Assembly: GCA_035630295.1 (NCBI GenBank)
Contig: DASQKY010000050.1
Span: forward strand, 1-64,000
From: Acidimicrobiales bacterium
Lineage (GTDB): Bacteria; Actinomycetota; Acidimicrobiia; Acidimicrobiales; Iamiaceae
DNA length: 64,000 nt
Reading direction: 5' to 3'
Shown here: positions 38,068 through 46,239 of the stretch, piece by piece
Layout: every line of letters starts with the position of its first letter
Numbering within the stretch: position 1 is the first letter of the stretch
Position numbers and translations under genes: made by a program
Notes under the pieces: model-generated
Database searches by the model: none
Seen by the model: only the letters and a program-made list of their open reading frames with translations
What the model was told of the DNA's origin: nothing

Positions 38068-38334
38068 ATGGCCAAGGACCACGGATCCAGCGTCAAGGAC
38101 GACGAGCAGTACGAGGCCCTCCGGCGGGAGGGCGCCAGCAAGGAGAAGGCGGCCCGCATCGCCAACGCCTCGGCCGCCTCATCGCGCTCGGAGACCGGGC
38201 GCAAGGGCGGCAAGGGCGGGGACTACGAGGACCGCTCCAAGCAGGAGCTCTACGCCAAGGCCAAGGAGGTCGGCATCGACGGGCGCTCGGGCATGTCCAA
38301 GTCCGAGCTGATCAAGGCCCTGCGCAACCACTGA
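38068..38334 (+). CDS. Small basic DUF7218/Rho-N-like protein
   Basis: An 88-residue charged protein. N-terminal half: GSSVKDDEQYEALRREGASK then KAARIANASAASSRSETGRK. C-terminal half: SKQELYAKAKEVGIDGRSGM then SKSELIKALRNH, a Rho N-terminal-type SAP-like helix pair that may bind nucleic acid. ATG 38068 has a strong AGGAGG. Such small proteins are common in actinobacteria near stress genes. No experimental function is known to me. Confidence 0.8.
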   Translation: MAKDHGSSVKDDEQYEALRREGASKEKAARIANASAASSRSETGRKGGKGGDYEDRSKQELYAKAKEVGIDGRSGMSKSELIKALRNH

Positions 38335-38347
38335 GCGGCGCGGCCGC

Positions 38348-38602
38348 CTACGTCGTCCGGCGGGTGGTGGCGCCGTCCACCACGGCGATGAGCACGGCGG
38401 CGGTGATCACCGCGACGACCGATCCGAGGACGTTCAGCTCGAAGATGTCGCCCGTGCCCAGGGCGTTGGCCACCACGCCGCCCACCACCGACCCGACCAG
38501 GCCGAGGAGCAGGGTGACCACCAGGCTGAGGTGCTGGCGGCCGGGGAGGACGAGGCGGGCCAAGGCGCCGACGACGAGACCGAAGACGATGAAGCCGATC
38601 AT
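38348..38602 (-). CDS. GlsB/YeaQ/YmgE family stress-response membrane protein
   Basis: An 84-residue membrane protein (transglycosylase-associated family). Three hydrophobic helices: MIGFIVFGLVVGALARLVLP, SLVVTLLLGLVGSVVGGVVA and VVAVITAAVLIAVVDG, with the family signature GLVVGALARLVLPG. ATG 38602 has AGGAG upstream; a longer frame to 38662 is dismissed. Converges with the DUF7218-type gene, 13 bases apart. Confidence 0.88.
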   Translation of the reverse strand: MIGFIVFGLVVGALARLVLPGRQHLSLVVTLLLGLVGSVVGGVVANALGTGDIFELNVLGSVVAVITAAVLIAVVDGATTRRTT

Positions 38603-38720
38603 GGTGCTGCTGCTCCTGAGGTCCGGGGGACACGGTCCCCTTCCCGGGCCCGGGGCCCCCACGCAACAGGCTCACCGGGCCGGTCGGTTTCCCGGGCCCC
38701 GAGCGGGTAGAGGCGCGGCC

Positions 38721-39275
38721 ATGACCAGCGACGACGACATGGACGTGGTGACGTTCCTCCGCCACCAGCACGAGCAGATCCGCCAGCTCTTCGACGACGT
38801 GGCCTCGGCCGGGGCCGAGGGCCGGGAGGAGGCGTTCCAGTGCCTGGTGCGGCTCCTGGCCGTGCACGAGGTGGGCGAGGAGGAGGTGGTGCACCCGCGG
38901 GTGCGCCTGGAGGAGGGTGGGGCTCACATCGTCTCCGCCCGCCTGGAGGAGGAGTCCGAGGCCAAGCAGCTCCTGGCCGACCTGGAGAAGGTGGGCGTCG
39001 GCGGCGAGGGCTTCGACGAGCAGCTGGCCGTGGTCCGGGCCGCGGTCGAGGCCCACGCCGAGCAGGAGGAGCAGCTCGAGTTCCCGCTCCTGGCCGCGGT
39101 CGACGACCAGCGGGTCCTCCGGGGCATGACCACGCTCCTGAAGGTGGCCGAGGGCATGGCGCCCACCCACCCCCATCCCCACGGGCCCGACGGGATGGTC
39201 GGCAACCTGGTGGTCGGTCCCGCGGTGGCGGTGATGGACCGGGTCCGTGACGCCATCGCCGACGCCCGCCGGTAG
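38721..39275 (+). CDS. Hemerythrin (HHE) domain protein
   Basis: A 184-residue diiron-type helical bundle: VVTFLRHQHEQIRQLFDDV, VHEVGEEEVVHPRVR and VEAHAEQEEQLEFPLL carry the expected His and Glu ligands. The last 40 residues (HPHPHGPDGMVGNLVVGPA) form a His-rich extension. ATG 38721 follows TAGAGG by 7 bases, consistent with a leaderless start. It is a second HHE protein besides the one at 28179, without the Rho-N-like tail. Confidence 0.87.
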   Translation: MTSDDDMDVVTFLRHQHEQIRQLFDDVASAGAEGREEAFQCLVRLLAVHEVGEEEVVHPRVRLEEGGAHIVSARLEEESEAKQLLADLEKVGVGGEGFDEQLAVVRAAVEAHAEQEEQLEFPLLAAVDDQRVLRGMTTLLKVAEGMAPTHPHPHGPDGMVGNLVVGPAVAVMDRVRDAIADARR

Positions 39276-39329
39276 GCCGCCGATCGGAGGGTGGTGCCCC
39301 CGGTGGCCCGGCGGGGGTGATGGGCCCGC

Positions 39330-40187
39330 TCAGCCGGGCAGGGTCTCGCCCCCGATCGGGGCCAGCACCTCGCCCGAGTAGTAGCTGGACAGGCGCCCAG
39401 CGGCGAAGAACACGAACGACGGCGCGATCTCGTCGGGCTGGGCGGCCCGGCCCATGGGGGCCTGCTCGCCGAACGACTCGGTCTTCTCGGGGGGCATGGT
39501 GGCGGGGATGAGCGGCGTCCACACCGGGCCGGGGGCCACGCAGTTCACCCGGATGCCCCGCTCGTCCAGGGCCTGGGCCATGGAGTAGGTGAAGGCCAGG
39601 ATGGCGCCCTTGGTGGAGGCGTAGTCGATCAGCGCCTTGTTGCCCCGCAGGCCGTTGATGGAGCTGGTGTTGATGATCGTCCCGCCGTCGGGGAGGTGGG
39701 CCAGGGCCGCCTTGGTGACCCAGAAGTAGCTGTAGATGTTGGTGCGGAAGGTGCGGTCCCACTGCTCGGTGGTGATGTCCTCCAACCGGTCGGCCGGGTT
39801 CTGGTAGGCGCAGTTGTTGACCACGATGTCGAGGCCGCCCAGCTGCTCGACGGCGTGAGCCACCGCCTCCGTGCACGGCCCTTCCTCGGACAGGTCCCCG
39901 GCGATCGAGGTGCCGGTGCGCCCGGCCGCCCGCACCAGCTCGACGGTGCGCTCGGCGTCGTCGTGCTCGTTCAGGAAGCTGATGGCGACGTCGGCCCCCT
40001 CCTTGGCGAAGGCCACGGCCACCGCCCGGCCGATGCCGGAGTCCCCTCCGGTGATCAGGGCGCGCTTGCCCTCCAGGAGCCCGGTGCCGGTGTAGCCCTC
40101 CATCGAGTCCTCGGGTTGCGGGTCCATGTCCTCGGTGGAGCCCGGGTGCTCCTGCTCCTGGGGCGGCGGGTCGGGATCGGTGGGCAC
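39330..40187 (-). CDS. SDR family oxidoreductase (YghA-like)
   Basis: A 285-residue classical short-chain dehydrogenase with a charged, proline-rich extension of about 40 residues. Cofactor motif ALITGGDSGIGRAVAVAFAK, then VVNNCAYQNP (variant of NNAG), catalytic NTSSINGLRGNKALIDYAST with YxxxK, and APGPVWTPLIP. The extension and motifs match the YghA/general stress SDR type. GTG 40187 has GAGGAG six bases upstream. Reduces an unknown aldehyde or ketone with NAD(P)H. Confidence 0.88.
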   Translation of the reverse strand: MPTDPDPPPQEQEHPGSTEDMDPQPEDSMEGYTGTGLLEGKRALITGGDSGIGRAVAVAFAKEGADVAISFLNEHDDAERTVELVRAAGRTGTSIAGDLSEEGPCTEAVAHAVEQLGGLDIVVNNCAYQNPADRLEDITTEQWDRTFRTNIYSYFWVTKAALAHLPDGGTIINTSSINGLRGNKALIDYASTKGAILAFTYSMAQALDERGIRVNCVAPGPVWTPLIPATMPPEKTESFGEQAPMGRAAQPDEIAPSFVFFAAGRLSSYYSGEVLAPIGGETLPG

Positions 40188-40332
40188 GGCAGCTCCTCGG
40201 CCTGGGGGTACGGCGGCCGGCGAGCTTCCCGGTGCCCGGGTCGACAAACCGGCCGTGTGACGCGCCCGAACGCGGGTAGCCCGCCGGTGTGGACGCCCAC
40301 CCGCTGCCGGCCCGACGAGAGCAGGAGGACCG

Positions 40333-41295
40333 GTGATCCTGCGGGCCCGGGACCTCCGGGGCGCGGTGGTGGTCCTCACCGGGGCGTCCAGCGGGCTGGG
40401 CCGGGCCACCGCCGAGGCCTTCGCCGCCCACGGGAGCCGCCTGGTGCTGGCCGCCCGCACCGAGGAGGCGCTGGCCGAGGTGGCCGCCGCCTGCCGGGAG
40501 GCCGGAGCCGAGGCGGTGGCGGTGCCCACCGACGTGCGCGACCCGGAGGCCGTCGACCGTCTGCGGCGCCGGGCGGTGGAGGAGTTCGGTCACGTAGACG
40601 TCTGGGTCGACGCCGCCGGGGTGCTGGTCGCCGCCCCCTTCGGGGAGGAGGAGGTCGACGAGCTGGAGGCCCTGGTGGCCACGAACGTGGGTGGCCCCCT
40701 GTTCGGGTCGCGGGCCGCCCTGGCCACCTTCCGCCAGCAGGGCCACGGCACCCTGGTCAACGTCTCCTCGCTGCTCGGCCTGGTGCCCAACCCGGTCGTC
40801 CCGTCCTACGTGATGAGCAAGTTCGCGGTCCGGGGCCTGACCCTGAGCCTGCGCCAGTTGGTCGCCGGGGAGCGGCACATCCACGTGTGCGACGTCATGC
40901 CCGGCCCCATCGACACCCCGCTGTTCGCCCGGGCCGCCAACCGCACCGGTCGGCAGTTGCGGGCCATCCCCCCGGCCTACGCCCCCGAGCGGGTGGCGGC
41001 CGGCATCGTGGCCTGTGCCCGGCGGCCCCGCCGGGAGATGACCGTGGGCGTCGCCTCCCACCTCATCCTGGCGTCCCACCGCCTGGCCCCGGCCGCCACC
41101 GAGTGGGCCGTGGCCCAGGCCGCCGGCCGCCTGATCCTGCGCCCGACCCCCGCCTCGCCCACCTCCGGCGCGGTCGTCGAGCCGGACCGGGCCGGGCCCG
41201 TGCACGGTGGGTGGCGGCGGGGCGGCCGGCTCCGGCGGGCCGCCGGGGAGCGGCTGGGCACCCTGCAGGGGCGTCGGGGCGCCGACCCGGCCTAG
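40333..41295 (+). CDS. SDR family oxidoreductase with C-terminal extension
   Basis: A 320-residue short-chain dehydrogenase. Rossmann motif VVVLTGASSGLGRATAEAFA, VDAAGVLVAAPFGE, catalytic LVNVSSLLGLVPNPVVPSYV followed by MSKFAV (Ser and YxxxK), and VMPGPIDTPLF. About 70 residues beyond the core (from LAPAATEWAVAQAAGRLILR on) are basic and may associate with membrane. GTG 40333 has AGGAGG. Divergent from the SDR at 39330, sharing a 145-bp regulatory gap. Confidence 0.87.
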   Translation: MILRARDLRGAVVVLTGASSGLGRATAEAFAAHGSRLVLAARTEEALAEVAAACREAGAEAVAVPTDVRDPEAVDRLRRRAVEEFGHVDVWVDAAGVLVAAPFGEEEVDELEALVATNVGGPLFGSRAALATFRQQGHGTLVNVSSLLGLVPNPVVPSYVMSKFAVRGLTLSLRQLVAGERHIHVCDVMPGPIDTPLFARAANRTGRQLRAIPPAYAPERVAAGIVACARRPRREMTVGVASHLILASHRLAPAATEWAVAQAAGRLILRPTPASPTSGAVVEPDRAGPVHGGWRRGGRLRRAAGERLGTLQGRRGADPA

Positions 41296-41354
41296 CCGTC
41301 CCGCCGCCGGGGCCGGATCGGTGCACGCCGCCCGCTGGCGGGAAGGGGAGGACC

Positions 41355-41540
41355 ATGGACGATCCCCAGGACCCCCAGGTGCCCACCGACGACGACCCCG
41401 AGGCCGATGACGAGGAGCAGGGCCTCCTCGACCGCATGCGGGGCACCGGTGTCGGCGTCGAGGACCCCAACATCGTCGGCGAGGTCGGCCCCACCGACAT
41501 CCCACCCGGCCCCGATCCCGACCCCGACCCGGCTCAGTAG
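41355..41540 (+). CDS. Small acidic hypothetical protein
   Basis: A 61-residue, strongly acidic, proline-rich protein with no recognised domain. DDDPEADDEEQGLLDRMRGT in the first half is followed by NIVGEVGPTDIPPGPDPD. ATG 41355 has GGGGAGG six bases upstream, which argues that it is translated. Located 59 bases after the SDR. Likely intrinsically disordered; role unknown. Confidence 0.6.
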   Translation: MDDPQDPQVPTDDDPEADDEEQGLLDRMRGTGVGVEDPNIVGEVGPTDIPPGPDPDPDPAQ

Positions 41541-41572
41541 TCGGCGGGTGAGGGGCGCCAGCCGGGGGGTGG

Positions 41573-41794
41573 TCAGGTCGCGGGCGCGGCGAGCATCCGG
41601 TCCGGGGCCATGCCCAGCGCGCCGCAGAGCCGCTCGACCGAGCGGAGGGTCAGGTTGCGCTCGCCCCGCTCGATGGCGCCCAGGTAGGTGGGGTGGAAGC
41701 CGATCTCCTCGGCCATCTGCTCCCGGCCGATCCCCCGGCCCTCGCGGAGCGCTCGTACGTTCCTCCCGAAGGTCCGCTGCAGATCGCCTTCCAC
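41573..41794 (-). CDS. XRE-family HTH transcriptional regulator (small)
   Basis: A 73-residue stand-alone Cro/C1-type helix-turn-helix: RNVRALREGRGIGREQMAEE then IGFHPTYLGAIERGERNLTL cover the HTH, followed by SVERLCGALGM. The start is a GTG at 41794. It is divergent from the SpoIIE-STAS-kinase operon starting at 41919, so it could control that operon or itself. Ligand or partner unknown. Confidence 0.8.
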   Translation of the reverse strand: MEGDLQRTFGRNVRALREGRGIGREQMAEEIGFHPTYLGAIERGERNLTLRSVERLCGALGMAPDRMLAAPAT

Positions 41795-41918
41795 AAGGTT
41801 CCAGGGTGGTCACCCGCTACCCATAGGTCGACAGACTGATGAGTATTCCATCGGCCTCGGCGACCCCGCAGACGGGGACGGCGACCCGGTGCCCGTGACA
41901 GGCGGCCCGCCATCGACC

Positions 41919-43517
41919 ATGCTCCCCACCGTGGGGCACCGATCGACGCCGTGGACGCCCTCCGCGGTCAGCCTGGTCGTGGTGGTGGCCGGGGTCGTCG
42001 TGACCGTGGCGCTGGCCCTGGCCGCCCGGGCCGCCCACGACGAGAACGAGGACCGCCTGCTCCGGCAGCGCACCCGGGAGGCGGCCGCGGTCCTCCAGGC
42101 CGCCGTCCCCGGCCTCGAGGCCCCGCTGGCCACCTCGGCGGCCCTGGCCGAAGTCGTCGACGACGACGGCCGCGGCGTCGAGGTCTTCCGGCGCACCATG
42201 GGCACCCAGGTCGGCCAGGGGGGCCCGTTCGTCTCCCTGTCGGTGTGGCGGGTCGACGTGCCGACCCCGACCATCGTCCTGGGCGAGGAGCCAAGGCTGG
42301 CCAGCGCGGGCGACGCCGAGAGGCGGGCGCTGTTCCGCAGGGCGGTGGCCACCGACGGTTTCACCATCCACGACCTGCTGGGCAGCGACACGCCGCGGCT
42401 GGGCTACGCCTTCCCGACGCCGGACGACGCCGGGCTCCTGGTCTACGCCGAGCAGGCCCTGCCGGTGGATCGGACCGCGGTCGTGCAGCCCGACTCGGCC
42501 TTCGACGGCTTGGAGTACTCGCTGTCGCTCCGCATGGACGGCTCGCCCGACACGCTGCTGCTGGCCAGCACCAGCGACCTCCCGCTGCGCGGTCGGGTGG
42601 CCGTCGAGGCGATCCCCTTCGGCGACGCGTCGCTCCGCCTGGCGGTGTCGCCGGAGGGCGACCTGGGGGGCTCGCTGCTGGCCCGCCTGCCCCTGCTGGT
42701 GCTGGGGGTGGGCCTGGTCATGGTCCTGGTCGCCGGCGCCCTGACCGAGAGGCTGCAGCGCCGGAGGCGGTACGCCGAGGTGCTGGCCGAGGAGAACGCC
42801 CGCCTCTACGGCGAGCAGCGGGCCGGCTCCCTGCTCCTGCAGCAGAGCCTCCTGCCCCGTTCGCTGCCCACCGTCGCCGGCGTGGAGATCGCCGTCCGCT
42901 ACGTCGCCGGCGTGGAGGGCACCCACGTGGGCGGTGACTGGTACGACGTCATCGACAAGGAGGGCTCGCTGGTCGTGGTGGTCGGGGACGTGTCGGGCCG
43001 GGGCCTGACGGCGGCGAGCTCCATGGCCTCGGTCCGCTACACCGTCCGGACCCTGGCCGCCGAGGGGCTCTCGCCGGAGGAGATCCTCACCCGGAGCAAC
43101 CACCTGGACGAGGGCCAGGGCTCCGGACACTTCGCCACCGTGGTGTGCGGCGTGGCCCACGCCACCGACCGCACCGTCACCTTCGCCAGCGCCGGGCACC
43201 CCCGGCCCCTGGTGGTGGCCGGCGGCGACGCCCGCTGGTTGGACGTGCCGATCGGCCCCCCGGTGGGCGCCGGGGCCGAGGTGCAGTACGCCTCCTCCAC
43301 GGAGACCCTCCCGCCCGGCGCCACGCTCCTGCTGGCCACGGACGGGCTCTTCGAGCGCCGGGACGAGGCCATCGACGTCGGGTTGGAGCGGTTCCGGGCC
43401 GCGGCGGCCAGGGCCGAGGGACCCCTCCAGTCGGTGGTGGACGCGATCCTGGCCGAGCTGACGGGCGAGTCGGCCACCGATGACGTGGCCATCCTTGCCC
43501 TACGGTGGCCGGCGTGA
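41919..43517 (+). CDS. Membrane sensor SpoIIE-type (PP2C) serine phosphatase
   Basis: A 532-residue phosphatase with a CHASE-like extracytoplasmic sensor. One helix near residues 14-36, a sensory loop (about 37-240), a second helix (LLARLPLLVLGVGLVMVLVA, about 250-272), a short coiled stretch, then the SpoIIE domain with GGDWYDVIDKEG, VVVGDVSGRGLTAASSMASV, ATDGLFERRDEAIDVG and ATDDVAILALRW. ATG 41919 is used; in-frame GTGs at 41889 and 41895 are possible. Its stop overlaps the next start (GTGA). It would activate the STAS protein in response to an outside signal. Confidence 0.88.
   Translation: MLPTVGHRSTPWTPSAVSLVVVVAGVVVTVALALAARAAHDENEDRLLRQRTREAAAVLQAAVPGLEAPLATSAALAEVVDDDGRGVEVFRRTMGTQVGQGGPFVSLSVWRVDVPTPTIVLGEEPRLASAGDAERRALFRRAVATDGFTIHDLLGSDTPRLGYAFPTPDDAGLLVYAEQALPVDRTAVVQPDSAFDGLEYSLSLRMDGSPDTLLLASTSDLPLRGRVAVEAIPFGDASLRLAVSPEGDLGGSLLARLPLLVLGVGLVMVLVAGALTERLQRRRRYAEVLAEENARLYGEQRAGSLLLQQSLLPRSLPTVAGVEIAVRYVAGVEGTHVGGDWYDVIDKEGSLVVVVGDVSGRGLTAASSMASVRYTVRTLAAEGLSPEEILTRSNHLDEGQGSGHFATVVCGVAHATDRTVTFASAGHPRPLVVAGGDARWLDVPIGPPVGAGAEVQYASSTETLPPGATLLLATDGLFERRDEAIDVGLERFRAAAARAEGPLQSVVDAILAELTGESATDDVAILALRWPA
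43501..43506 (+). promoter_or_regulatory. Putative internal -10 element TACGGT
   Basis: TACGGT followed by 7 bases and the GTG at 43514, inside the end of the SpoIIE gene. It suggests the STAS gene can also be transcribed on its own as a leaderless message. Confidence 0.4.
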
Positions 43518-43822
43518 CGGACGGCGACGACTTCCGCTGCGAGGTGGAGCACGATCCGCCCGTCGTCCGGGCCTTCGGCGCCATCGACATCGACTCCTGC
43601 GACGTCTTCGCCGCGGCCGCCGAGCAGCTCATGGGCGCCTGCGGCGACCGGCCGGTCGTGTTCGACCTGTCCGAGGTCACGTTCATGGACAGCTCGGGGC
43701 TGGCTGTGCTGGTCAAGACGAACGTCGCCGGCCACCCGGTGATCGTGCGCAACGCCTCGACGACGGTGCGCCGGATCATCGACGTCACCGGCCTGAGCGG
43801 TGTCCTGGTGGTCGAGCCGTGA
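43514..43822 (+). CDS. STAS-domain anti-sigma factor antagonist
   Basis: A 102-residue STAS protein. Strand VVRAFGAIDIDSCDVF and phosphorylation loop LSEVTFMDSSGLAVLVKTN, with Ser60 as expected phospho-site, as in SpoIIAA. GTG 43514 overlaps the phosphatase stop by 4 bases, and its own stop overlaps the next GTG by 4 bases. A GTG at 43505 is possible but less likely. Middle gene of a compact phosphatase-antagonist-kinase operon. Confidence 0.87.
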   Translation: MTDGDDFRCEVEHDPPVVRAFGAIDIDSCDVFAAAAEQLMGACGDRPVVFDLSEVTFMDSSGLAVLVKTNVAGHPVIVRNASTTVRRIIDVTGLSGVLVVEP

Positions 43823-44385
43823 GCGAGCGTCGCTTCGACGGGGAGACGGCGTCGGTCGGGGAGGCCCGGGCCTTCGCCGAGGGCGCCGTGCGGGGCCTCA
43901 CCGGCGAGGAGCTGTCGTCGCTGGCGGTGATGGTCTCCGAGCTGGCCTCCAACAGCGTGCGCCACGCCCGGTCGCCCTTCCGCCTCTCGGTGACGCAGCA
44001 GGGCACCGACGTCCGGGTGGAGGTGACCGACCGGGGCCAGGGCACGCCCCGGGCCGGTGCCCTGTCGCCGAGCGCGCTGTCGGGCCGGGGCCTCCGCATC
44101 GTGGAGGCGCTGGCCGAGACGTGGGGCGTCGAGGACGACGACCGGGGCACGACCGTCTGGTTCGTCCTGGCCACCGGGCCCGGCTCGGCCCCGCCGGAGC
44201 AGCGCCATCGGGCCCGGACCCCGGGCCGCAGCGGCAGCCCCAGCCGGCCTGGCCCCGTCCCCGGCCGGTCGGCCCCGTGGCCGGGCCGGGGCTCCAAGGG
44301 CACGTGCCGCCAGGACCCGACGGCGCACTGCACTCGGCGTCGAGCGGCCCTGCGCCGGGCCGCCACCCCGTCCCCTACCGGCTGA
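43819..44385 (+). CDS. Anti-sigma regulatory ATP-binding protein (HATPase_c_2)
   Basis: A 188-residue GHKL ATPase: N box LAVMVSELASNSVRHARSPF, G1 EVTDRGQG, G2 SGRGLRIVEALAETWGVEDD, end TTVWFVLATG. The last 65 residues are a low-complexity Pro/Arg/Ser tail that may be disordered. GTG overlaps the STAS stop. Likely kinase and sequestering partner of the STAS protein. The 3' end overlaps the opposite-strand nitrilase gene by 11 bases. Confidence 0.84.
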   Translation: MSERRFDGETASVGEARAFAEGAVRGLTGEELSSLAVMVSELASNSVRHARSPFRLSVTQQGTDVRVEVTDRGQGTPRAGALSPSALSGRGLRIVEALAETWGVEDDDRGTTVWFVLATGPGSAPPEQRHRARTPGRSGSPSRPGPVPGRSAPWPGRGSKGTCRQDPTAHCTRRRAALRRAATPSPTG

Positions 44386-45280
44386 CGGTGAGGCGGAACA
44401 CGTCGGGGCGGGCGTAGTGGCCGACGGGGTCGAACTGGCGGCGGGCGATGGTGAGCTCGTCGAGGTCGATGGTGGTGAGGAGCATGCCGGCCTCCTCCTG
44501 CAGGGGCCCGGCCAGCACGGTGCCGTCGGGGCCGACGATGGCCGTGTTGCCGCGGGACATCCAGTCGTCGTCGCCGCCGTAGAGGTCCTCGGCGGTGGGT
44601 AGGGAGCGGGGGACGTCGCTGCCTCGCAGGCAGGTGTTGGTGCCGATGACGAAGACCCGGCCCTCGCGGGCGATGTGGCGCAGGGTCGAGACCCAGGCGT
44701 CGCTGTTGTCCCAGGTCGGGGCCAGGTAGATGTCGACGCCCTGCTGGTAGAGGGCGGCGCGAGCCAGGGGCATGAGGTTCTCCCAGCAGATCAGGCCGCC
44801 GATGCGGGCGAACCCGGCCTCGACCACGGTCAGGGTGGACCCGTCGCCCTGCCCCCACACCGTGCGCTCGCCACCGGTGGGCACGAGCTTGCGGTGCACG
44901 CCGGCGACGTGGCCCTCCGGGTCGAGGTAGAGCAGCGTGTTGTAGAGGGTGCCCGACGCCACCCGCTCGGTCACCCCGACGGCGACCCAGGCTCCGGCGG
45001 CCGCGGCGGCGGCGCCGAGGCGCTCGGTGGCCGGGCCGGGGATGTCCACGGCCTGGTCGTGGAGCCGCTCGTACCAGCCCCCGTCCGACCACGCCGGCGT
45101 GCGCCACACCCAGTCGGGGTACCCGGGGATGATCGCCTCGGGGAACACGACCAGCCGGGCTCCCCCCGCCGCCGCCTCCGCCACCTGGTCGGCCAAGTGC
45201 TCGACGGTGGTGTCGCGGTCGAGGAAGGCCGGCGTGGCCTGCACCGCCGCCACCGTCAACGTCCGGCCCCCGGCGCTCAT
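44375..45280 (-). CDS. Nitrilase-family carbon-nitrogen hydrolase
   Basis: A 301-residue hydrolase. Catalytic triad of the family is visible: Glu in RLVVFPEAIIPGYPDW, Lys in GVHRKLVPTGGERTVW, Cys in GGLICWENLMPLARAAL. The APTWD and SRGNTAIVGPDGTVLAGPL blocks fit aliphatic or arylacetonitrilase-type members. The ATG overlaps the stop of the upstream methyltransferase (ATGA), so the two are co-translated. The nitrile or amide substrate cannot be told. Confidence 0.9.
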   Translation of the reverse strand: MSAGGRTLTVAAVQATPAFLDRDTTVEHLADQVAEAAAGGARLVVFPEAIIPGYPDWVWRTPAWSDGGWYERLHDQAVDIPGPATERLGAAAAAAGAWVAVGVTERVASGTLYNTLLYLDPEGHVAGVHRKLVPTGGERTVWGQGDGSTLTVVEAGFARIGGLICWENLMPLARAALYQQGVDIYLAPTWDNSDAWVSTLRHIAREGRVFVIGTNTCLRGSDVPRSLPTAEDLYGGDDDWMSRGNTAIVGPDGTVLAGPLQEEAGMLLTTIDLDELTIARRQFDPVGHYARPDVFRLTVSR

Positions 45281-46128
45281 CGGGTGCCCGCCGCGACCAG
45301 GAGCTCACAGGGGCCGACGAACCCGTCGGGCGTCTCGAACCGGGTCAGGGCGGCCTCGATCTCCTCCCACACGCCGGGTCGGTCGTCGGGCGGCAGGCCG
45401 GCCAGCATCTGGTGCAGGGCCCCGAATGACTCGCGCTCGAACCGGACGCACTCGGCCGCCGAGGCCAGGTGCAGGGGAGCCGGCACGGTCTCGACGGTCA
45501 CGTCCCGGAACCCGGCGGTGGCCAGCGCCGCCTCCAGGGCGCCGGGGCCACCGAGGCTGAAGGGCCCGGGCTGGCCCGGCTGGGGCGCCGGCAGCTGGGC
45601 CCGGGCCCGGATGATCGACACGGGGAGGGAGAAGAACTCGTTGCGGTCCGGGGTCGAGTAGACGACGGCGGCCACCCGTCCGCCGTCGCGCAGCGCCCGG
45701 CGCATCCCGGCCAGCGCCTGCTGCTGGTCCGGGAAGTAGATCAGCCCCACCCGGGAGATCACGGCGTCGAAGGACCCCGGCGCCAGCCCGTCGAGGGTCT
45801 CGCCGTCGGCCTCGAGGGTCTCGACGGTGGTCAGCCCGGCCTCGGCCGCGGCCTTGGCCGCGTAGCTGAGGATCGTCGGGGAGATGTCGGTGGCCACCAC
45901 CCGCCCCGACGGGCCGGCCCGCCGGGCGGCGGCGAGGCTCTGGCCCCCGGCACCGGCGGCGACGTCGAGGACCCGGCTCCCGGAGGTGACGCCGGCCGTG
46001 TCGAGCATGCGCTCGGTGGCGTGGCCGAGCCACGCCTCCAGCGTCGGGCCCCAGCGGTGCCACGCGTCGGCCGCGTCCTCCCACTGCTGGCGGGTGGTGG
46101 CCTTGTACTGGATCGGGTCGAAGCTCAT
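45277..46128 (-). CDS. Class I SAM-dependent methyltransferase (UbiE-like)
   Basis: A 283-residue methyltransferase. SAM motif I VLDVAAGAGGQSLAAARRAG, motif II ATDISPTILSYAAKAAAEAG, GSFDAVISRVGLIYFPD and post-motif LRDGGRVAAVVYST are of the UbiE/COQ5 type. A C-terminal region of about 110 residues probably binds the acceptor. Upstream gene of the two-gene operon with the nitrilase, divergent from the large ATPase at 46240. Confidence 0.87.
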   Translation of the reverse strand: MSFDPIQYKATTRQQWEDAADAWHRWGPTLEAWLGHATERMLDTAGVTSGSRVLDVAAGAGGQSLAAARRAGPSGRVVATDISPTILSYAAKAAAEAGLTTVETLEADGETLDGLAPGSFDAVISRVGLIYFPDQQQALAGMRRALRDGGRVAAVVYSTPDRNEFFSLPVSIIRARAQLPAPQPGQPGPFSLGGPGALEAALATAGFRDVTVETVPAPLHLASAAECVRFERESFGALHQMLAGLPPDDRPGVWEEIEAALTRFETPDGFVGPCELLVAAGTR

Positions 46129-46239
46129 CGGGGGCCTCCTCGTGTGGCTGTCACCCGACTGGGCGCGAGATCACCGGTCCACCGCGGAAGGTCCCGTCTG
46201 GCACATCGCCAGACCCGAGGGCCCGCCGGGGCGGCGAGA

